Made by a program: the position numbers and the translations under genes. A stretch of DNA of 64,000 nt from contig MARA01000013.1 in NCBI GenBank assembly GCA_001792895.1, positions 1,168,547 through 1,232,546 of the forward strand, given 5' to 3'. This DNA is from Lentinus brumalis. Taxonomy: Eukaryota > Basidiomycota > Agaricomycetes > Polyporales > Polyporaceae. Of this stretch, positions 57,653 to 64,000 are shown one piece after another. The stretch's first letter is position 1. Every line of letters starts with the position of its first letter. Below the pieces are notes generated by a model, which ran no database searches, had not been told where the DNA came from, and saw only the letters and a program-made list of their open reading frames with translations.

Positions 57653-59000
57653 ATGGACGCGCTTCCGACCTCCCCTCACCTCCCCATCCACACTCCGCGC
57701 ACTATTTCGCCGGGGCAGCCGCCTTCCAGTGGTCGACTCTCGCCGGAACATCTCGCAGGCTCTCCAGCGCACGGGCGCACATCCGTCGATCAGGTAATTC
57801 TGCCTTTGTGTGCATTGAGCAAGGTCGCTAGCTTCGACCAGCCATATGTAAGCTCACCCGTTCAATGCCAAGTCCAAGCATGCCCGTGCAGCCCCGGACG
57901 TGCATGCCATGTGGGGTTTAGGCCAGGTGTGTACCCACCCTGTCATCTCTGCTGTGCGGCCTATTCGCCTCCACCCCTAGGGCTCCGCGGAGGTGCCGCG
58001 GTCTACGATCTCCGGTCTGCAGGCGACCTGTCTCCTTGCCATGGATGTGCCCCTTGTCGATCTCGGCCCCACTGATTCCGGTTCATTGCAGCTCAAGGAC
58101 TCGGTCGGGAACACCCCAGAGCACCCGCAGGTGAGACTGGCCTCTGCACCGGCAGAATTGGCGGACTTGAAGGGACGTTATACGCAGCTACAGAAGTCTG
58201 CAGATGTCGACAAGAAGTGCGTCGAGCACACTCGCGAGGCGATTCAAACGGAGCGTCTGGCAGAAGAGCGGGCCGCAGCTAACCTGGCCGCCGCTCTCTC
58301 CGCGCTGGATCAGCAAACTCAGTCATTCCGCGCGTTGGGCGGTGCGCACAAGTATGTTTGCGACGAGTATGTCGCCATGCAGAAGAAAGTCCTGGAGCAG
58401 GGCAAGGCCTACGATCGTCTTCAGGACGAACTTCGTGCCGCGAAACGCACCATTCTGGACGAACGGGCCAGACATCTCAACGAGCTCGAGGTGCGTCGCG
58501 CGCATGTTGCGCCAGCTTGTCTGACATCGTTTGTTCGCAGCGTGCCACGAGCGACTCGGTGCGTCCCCAATATCCTCGCAGTGCGTGGTGGCTAACATGT
58601 GCATAGGACGCCCTCACCGCCGAGCTGCACGCTGCCAAGCGCGAATTGGGCGGTGTTCGCACGCAGATCACTTGCGCCTTTTGTGATGGGGAGAGTTTCG
58701 CCACTCACGCGTAAGTTTGTGACTCCATATATCTTATTAGAATCCAGCACGCTTCCTAAGCCACTCACCTCTAGTTATCCGTGCATGCATGTTACGTGCC
58801 TCGATTGCGCCAAAGGGTGGATCAATGCGCAGACGTCCAACTACAAGAAAGAGGTCAGACGCACGGGCAATGTGGAGTTGGACCCTCGTCCGTGGTACAC
58901 ATGTCCCATTTGCAGGGAGCTGACCGGTGTCCTTCTTGAGCCGCTGCCAGTCCCGTGTCTCATGGCCGTCGGGGAGCGAGCGGTCAGTTTTCAGACATAG
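57653..59000 (+). CDS. coiled-coil RING-finger protein 2
   Basis: Several exons, ATG 57653 (MDALPTSPHLPIHTPRT), end 59000. Disordered N-terminus, then a coiled coil (AELADLKGRYTQLQKSADVD, ERLAEERAAANLAAALSALD). A RING follows across an intron at about 58712-58773: CAFCDGESFATHA, YPCMHVTCLDCAKGW, then after a linker YTCPICREL. The Cys/His order C-x2-C...C-x-H-x2-C-x2-C...C-x2-C is a standard C3HC4 RING. Same architecture as the preceding gene, suggesting tandem duplication and divergence. The product is probably an E3 ubiquitin ligase, substrate unknown. Confidence 0.75.
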
Positions 59001-59333
59001 ATAGGTGCCCGTTCGCTCGCTGTTGTAACGGTGGTCATGTTACCTCTTCCCGTCGCAATCTCATCTGCGCTACGCTCATGCTATCCTACCTAAGTTCGTC
59101 TGCTGTCTCTGCTCGTGTGTCACTCGGCGTGGTTCTGCAATGTCAGCATCGCGAGTCAAACAACATGTTTGCGCTGGCATCGATAAACTCTCGAACCAGG
59201 GATCACAAGCAGGTTTACATATGAACATTGAGTGAACGCCACCGCAAAACACCGAGGTCCAATAGTGCACGCCGGCCATGAGCACGTACATACAGCTTAA
59301 ATTGCTCGTATGATAGTCTATTGATACAGTCCT
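59001..59333. other. intergenic between convergent genes
   Basis: Convergent 3' ends meet here. No gene or strong terminator-like hairpin seen. Confidence 0.4.
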
Positions 59334-60600
59334 CTATGCCGTAGCTCCCGACGGCCCCGCGACAGACTGCCCCGCGACAGACGGCCCCGCCCCAGATGGC
59401 CCCGCCCCAGACGACCCCGCGCCAGACGACCCCGCGACGGCGATCTCCCTCTCGCCCACCGACGGCAGGGCGACGTAGTCCCCGCTACCTCCTTCGCCCA
59501 ACGCTCCCTCGTCTCCTGTGAACACTGTGAATTGGGACATACTCATGCACTTCATGTCATACTTACCCTTCGACGACTCAGTGTCGGGGGAGAGGTTGTA
59601 ACGTCGACGCTTCAGGGCGAGGAGGTCGTTGCTGGACTCCACGATCTGCCGCAGCAGCGACACCGCGACATCCTCAGACTCATCGGACGCGGCGCATAGC
59701 TCGCGTCTGAACTGTAGCAGTTCATCGTTGGTCTTTACGACCCGCTCGAGGAGCGCCTTGATGTCCAAGAGGGTCGCGCTATCGCCCGTCGCCTTGCGCT
59801 TCCGCGAGGTGTTGTCGCGCTTCCTCGCCTGGCCATTTGCCCCGGCCGTTCTGGGGTTGCTCGGTGCTGACCGCGCCGCAGAGGACCGACGCGCTGCGCG
59901 CTGCTTCCCCTTCCCGAGTACGACTGGCCCTTCAACGTCGCTGTGGTCATCCGCCAGTTCGTCCACCTGCTCTTCTTCATCATCCGAGGTCCGGGTCTCG
60001 TCGGCGGTGGTAGCGGCGACGTCGGGAAGCGCGCCGGTGTTTGTGAGGCCGTTCCCGCGGATGGCATTCTTGAGAGCCACCTGCTCCCTCTTCGGCTTCC
60101 ACTGCAACGCAGATGGCACGGGCGTGAGTCCCTCCTTGTCGGCCTCCCTGTTGCCCATGCACGGCGGCGTGGATGCGTGGCCCCGCTGAACCATCTCTGC
60201 AGTGCATGTTAGTACTATGTAGTAGCGGTAGGGTCACATTGGTCAATGGAATCAGCCTTACTGGTCTGATGCGAGCACTCTCGCGCGTCGGTGATATAAC
60301 ATGCCAGACATCGGATGGAGCTGCCGTTGTGCCGGATGCACTCGCGCCCAGCGGTGACGCATGGCTGGCAGTCCTCGCTGCGCACCTCGCTGTAGTCCTT
60401 CAGCCATTTGAGGATGGCCGCCATGTCGGTGAACGAGTCGTACCGCAGGAGCGCGGGGATGACTGTGAGGTCGATGTTCTGAGCGTAGGCCTCCTGGACG
60501 GCCGCCTCCAGGGTAGGGTGATAGGTTTTCGGGTCGAGGGCATGTTGAGCGGGCAGGACGCGAAGAGCAAACACTTACCAGGCGGGACCGCGCTCATATA
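59334..60600 (-). CDS. Zn2Cys6-like protein with basic tail
   Basis: Minus-strand gene whose 5' exons are not fully resolved. A readable exon gives YDSFTDMAAILKWLKDYSEV, then the block CQPCVTAGREC...CLACYITDAREC (C-x2-C-x6-C-x9-C-x2-C-x7-C). This fits Zn(II)2Cys6 spacing and matches the module at 46077-46906. A GT-AG intron (about 60193-60257) joins it to an acidic/basic region (SDDEEEQVDELADDHSD, KRKATGDSATLLDIKALLE) with a possible short coiled coil (LLQFRRELCAASDESEDVAV). A further intron leads to pentapeptide AGPSG/AGSSG repeats at the end. Probably nuclear. DNA binding is inferred only. Confidence 0.6.
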
Positions 60601-60686
60601 TGTTGCATGACCTTCACTCGCTGCGGCAAAGAACAATGGTCAGCGGAGACGAAGCAATGTCAGCCTGCGACGGCACTCATCAGTGG

Positions 60687-60870
60687 ACGGGGACGTTGAC
60701 GGAGTTCTGTGCATGTCATGCATGTCGGCATGTTAGACATGCACTTGGTAATTCGTGGTTCATGTTGCGCGTGGGATGTGAACGGGGACGTCGACAGACT
60801 TCTCTCGATGTCATGCATGTCCGCTTCTGACACATGTTCTCGGTAATGCGTTGTTCATAGTGGAAGCGGG
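60687..60870. repeat. two imperfect 95-bp tandem repeats
   Basis: The segment starting ACGGGGACGTTGAC at 60687 recurs at 60782. Both contain TGTCATGCATGT, a TCTGACACATG-like stretch and GGTAAT(T/G)CGT(G/T)GTTCAT in the same order. Confidence 0.65.
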
Positions 60871-61229
60871 TGGCTGGTTGACCTCGAAGCCAGCGTGCTG
60901 CGGTAAGTTCGTGGTGTGGTGCTGCGGTTATGCTTATGCCGAGACGTCGTAGCCCGCGCATGCGTGGCTCGGTTCCTGGGTGCTGGAGGCCAACCGTCCC
61001 CGCCGTTCCAAGTCAGTATTTGTTCCTATGTAGGGTCCCCGGCCCCGACGTTGAAGTAACAAAACGACATATCTGTACTCGTACAGCAACGTAAGTATCC
61101 CCAGCCCAACACCCAAAGCGAATTACTCGACGCAGTAGCATGTCATCGTCTCGGCGAAGCTTGCGGCGCGCGACGGCATCATCTTGCAGAGACGCTGTTA
61201 GACCCCCCATGAACGCTTGTCGGACAACA
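60871..61229. other. intergenic
   Basis: No supported gene. On the minus strand this is the 3' side of the next gene, and a terminal exon may extend into it. Confidence 0.4.
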
Positions 61230-62006
61230 TTAATCCACAAGCGGCCAAGGTGGTGGCAGGTCTCGGCGGTCCATCCCCAGTTGCCGTATCATATCTTTCA
61301 CGTCCTCTTCCATCGTGTTCGCGTGCCATCCCCTAGCGCGTTGCAATGCGAGCTCGTGTCGCGGCGTGGAAGGGCTTCCCAGCATTGCATCAACATGGGT
61401 CAAGCTCGGTCTGACGTCATGCAACCCCGGGAGTCGCTCAGGACGGAAGAATAGCTTGAGTGCCTCGAAGAACTCAGCCCGCTGCCGCCCTTCGGGGGTG
61501 TCCGCGACCCAGTCGGGCTGATGAGAGTCCATCCACTGGTACAGCCTGTTAGCAAGGCGCATGTTCGACCGCCACGCACGGAACGTCTGGTCCTTGAGCT
61601 TCAGCGCGCGCACGACATCGTAGGTACCAATGGTGAGCCACCGCCCTTCGAACTGCACTGTACGCTCTTGTTTCTGTTCCCCCCCCGTGCCCATGCCGAG
61701 ATCTCGCAGAAGGCCGTTGATTAGCTTGACGTGGATCAGTCGCGCGTATGCGGTACCATACTTCGCGCGTAACGTCTCCACCTCGGAGAAATGTTCGGGG
61801 TAGCAGCGGAGGAGGTAGTCGACTTTGGCCTCGTCCACATGCGCGGGTTCGCTGCGGCCGCCGCGGCGACGATTCGGCCCTTCTGCGGTGTCTGTGCTGA
61901 ACGCTGAAGCAGTATCGTCCTCGGCGTGGGCTCGCTCTCTCTCAGGAGGCGACATCGACACGAGCGAAAGGCTCGGCGGGGTGGTTTGCGGTCGGGCACG
62001 GTGCAT
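61230..62006 (-). CDS. unknown globular protein
   Basis: 258-codon minus-strand frame opening MHRARPQTTPPSLSLVSM, with GC-rich third positions. After about 55 disordered residues it is well folded and helical: DYLLRCYPEHFSEVETLRA, LIHVKLINGLLRDLG, RWLTIGTYDVVRALKLK, ANRLYQWMDSHQPDW, EFFEALKLFFRPERLPGL. No family recognised. The charged amphipathic segments with few breaks make a real gene likely. The 3' end may be spliced. Confidence 0.55.
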   Translation of the reverse strand: MHRARPQTTPPSLSLVSMSPPERERAHAEDDTASAFSTDTAEGPNRRRGGRSEPAHVDEAKVDYLLRCYPEHFSEVETLRAKYGTAYARLIHVKLINGLLRDLGMGTGGEQKQERTVQFEGRWLTIGTYDVVRALKLKDQTFRAWRSNMRLANRLYQWMDSHQPDWVADTPEGRQRAEFFEALKLFFRPERLPGLHDVRPSLTHVDAMLGSPSTPRHELALQRARGWHANTMEEDVKDMIRQLGMDRRDLPPPWPLVD

Positions 62007-62520
62007 GTCAGGGAGTGCTGTGATACGTGTTATTGCTTGGGAGGCTGGCAGGTATCACTGCTGGGATGACGTACGTGGTTGCGTCCGGTCGGCAGCTCTC
62101 CACTGGGTGGCCACTGTCGCGGTCGGTGGCCAATGCGTCCAGTTCACCCAGCTCTCAGACTCAGCGGCGGAGTCAGGCGTGGGCGCGGGCGTGGGCCGGC
62201 TGGCGAGGCCCAGTTTTCACCGAGCGCAAAATCTGGGTGCAGCAGGGTTCCGTGGGGCGTCGGTTGCCCATGCCGCTCTTCGCTCGAGGTCGAGGCGCTG
62301 GGAGCGGGCGGGGCCGCGTGATTCGCAGTCCTCTAAGAAGTCGCCAGTCAGCTCGATTCACCGCCGTCCAACCCAAACCAATGCTTGCCTGCTGAGACAC
62401 AGCTCGGTTGTGGCTAGAGACAAGACCTCGTGGCACTGGCCGATAAGTGCCCCTCGGGCGAGACCGGAGACCACTGTCCGTTCCGGATGCCACCCTGGGC
62501 GACCCTACAGACAGGCCTGA
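62007..62520. other. GC-rich region, no supported gene
   Basis: Open frames occur on both strands but are Arg/Pro/Ala rich shadows without domain or splice support. Confidence 0.35.
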
Positions 62521-62522
62521 GG

Positions 62523-63926
62523 TTAAGTTAGCGTCGGAAGGTTGGCTGTTTGGTTGAGCTGGACGGACGGCACGAACCGTCGGAAAATGGTGTGGTGGCC
62601 TCCCCGGTTTGAACTTCGGCGGGCTCCCTCGCGGCGGGGGCTCTGATCGCAGTCCGGTCTGCGGTGACTGTATGTCCCTGGGAGGGCGCCAGGCCGGCCT
62701 CGCCCACCGGCGTGAGGGCGTTCGCCAGGGACGACGAGCTTGGGAGCATTGAGACCGCGCGGTGTAGAGGTGTGCGAAGGCTCGTCAGCCATTGCAGGCC
62801 GTCACTGGAACCGTGCACCATCGGAGAGGCGACTGCAACAGATGAAGAGATCCCGATATCACCCCCCCTGCGTGCAGGTGCGTCCTCTGTAGTCGACGTC
62901 TCGAAGTCGCTCACGCGTCCGGGGGCAAAAAGGGCCAGCCCCATGCCCGCGAGCCCACCCAGAACCGGGACGGGGCATAGATGCCTGGGGCCGGAGCCTC
63001 GTGCGCGCACGAATCGCGCCCTCCGGCTTCTTCCCCGTCCGCCCGTCCGCTCTCAGGGGTTATAGGTGGACAATGAGTGCCAGTCGGCTCAGGCAGGGTC
63101 GGGACGTCGCTATGCGGACACATACTATCCCGCTCGCGACGCATCTCAGTTGACAGCGGTCGACTGGTGAGTGGGGCTCGCTGCGACGTGACGGGGCGTT
63201 AATGATGTCCGCACACGCCCCAGCAGTTATGACTCACTTCAGCAGCCTCTATGACCGTGTCTCCAGCGGCGTGTGGTTCGGCGACGACGCTCACATCCCC
63301 GGGGGCCGGTGATCGCGTGCGATCATCCGTCGGGTCTGTGTCCATAGCAGGGTGCGTGTTAGAGTACTCATCTCCTGCTACATGGATCAATAGCACTTAC
63401 CATACGATGATGTCCCGTCCTGGTAACTGGGAGGAGAGTTCATGCATTCGTCGTCGGGTTCGCTCGTGGCGCCAGGTTCCCCGCCTGGTAGTGTCGAGGC
63501 GACGTCTGCGTGTTCGATGATCACTAACTGGGTATACACTGCAACCGTGCGGAGCTATCTACCTGTGTTCGAGTCACCCCGCAGCGAAGTGGTGAGCGAC
63601 TCTGGTTCTGACACCACGACCGTGTCTTCGTCCGCTTGCACTGGTGCATCGGTCGTCGCTGGCGCATCCTCGTCTCCACGTGCAGGTGAATGGCGTTGCT
63701 CGCGTCGCCTGTAACGCTCACTTCGGGCAGATGGTTCACTGCAAGGCCCAGATGTTCCTTGTGGGTTCGCACGACGAGCTCTCGCCGGGGGCCGGCCGCG
63801 CAGCGGGGTAATCGTTGGAGCATCAGCGGTGGTACGAGCGACAGAAGGAGGCGGTCGAGCGCGGAGGCCTCTGGAGGACTGGCGACCCCGCATCACAGCA
63901 CTTTTGGCACTCCGACCACGAACCAT
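62523..63926 (-). CDS. disordered protein, tentative multi-exon gene
   Basis: Minus-strand exon series from about 63926 (MVRGRSAKSAVMRGRQSS). The first exon ends at a donor near 63559 after LRGDSNTG. The next gives IIEHADVASTLPGGEPG through NSPPSYQDGTSS before GTAAGTG at about 63404. The next gives DTDPTDDRTRSPAPGDVSV, and a 3' part reads VLGGLAGMGLALFAPG near 62960-62920. The product is Ser/Pro/Thr/Asp rich and mostly disordered, with one short hydrophobic stretch that could be a membrane segment. Junction phases in the 3' half are unverified, so treat it as a provisional gene. Confidence 0.35.
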
Positions 63927-64000
63927 TACGGTTGGCGGTGGAAGTCTCCAAGGTTGGGGGTGTTCTAAGTTGAGTCGGTAGAAGAGGAGAGCACGCAGGA

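Overview
This window is from a filamentous basidiomycete (Agaricomycetes, probably Polyporales-like). The evidence is many short (45-65 nt) GT-AG introns, very small exons, GC-rich coding sequence, KDZ and Helitron transposons, and expanded gene families typical of mushroom-forming fungi. No bacterial, organellar or viral signature was seen. Most real genes are interrupted by introns, so single ORFs capture only parts of them. Exon joins below were read by eye from splice consensus and frame.

Layout. (1) 1-677: 5' part of a minus-strand gene with a Cys/His motif, cut by the window edge. (2) 1165-10103 and 11000-18336: two direct copies of a 7-9 kb segment carrying a Methyltransf_16 (EFM7/NNT1-like) gene, a decayed protein-kinase relic and about 6 kb of mostly non-coding sequence. 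The right half is almost identical between copies; the left half has diverged, and the methyltransferase in the second copy is broken. (3) 18.4-19.1 kb: GC-rich simple repeats, including fifteen 21-nt units that read as an acidic heptad repeat. (4) 19453-20709 and 47333-49905: the C-terminal third and N-terminal two thirds of a KDZ transposase, both minus strand, collinear, not overlapping, with matching splice phase. They read as one gene split by 26.6 kb. (5) Between them: an AT-rich Helitron (about 20.8-28.8 kb; Rep, Pif1 helicase and a USP/USPL1-like cysteine-protease domain), then an intron-rich cargo region. The cargo holds an unknown acidic gene (29.1-32.2 kb), two unknown genes (33.1-37.0 kb), a TET/JBP-like 2-oxoglutarate/Fe(II) dioxygenase (about 37-40.3 kb), a near-perfect 32-bp-arm hairpin, a Spa2/GIT-like fragment, a 15-unit 161-bp satellite, an unknown gene (44.4-45.5 kb) and a Zn2Cys6-like gene (46.1-46.9 kb). 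(6) 51-59 kb: four consecutive plus-strand genes, namely a Cys-rich protein, a HECT-like ubiquitin ligase and two coiled-coil/RING proteins. They form a candidate ubiquitin-ligase island. (7) 59.3-64 kb: minus-strand genes for a second Zn2Cys6-like protein, an unknown protein and a disordered protein.

The most interesting signal is the nested composite: a KDZ transposase gene surrounding a Helitron and a TET/JBP-like dioxygenase, next to a HECT+RING cluster. A KDZ-TET/JBP association in Agaricomycetes is established in the literature. The nested split, the protease-tailed Helitron and the E3 cluster are read here from the sequence and need alignment and RNA evidence.
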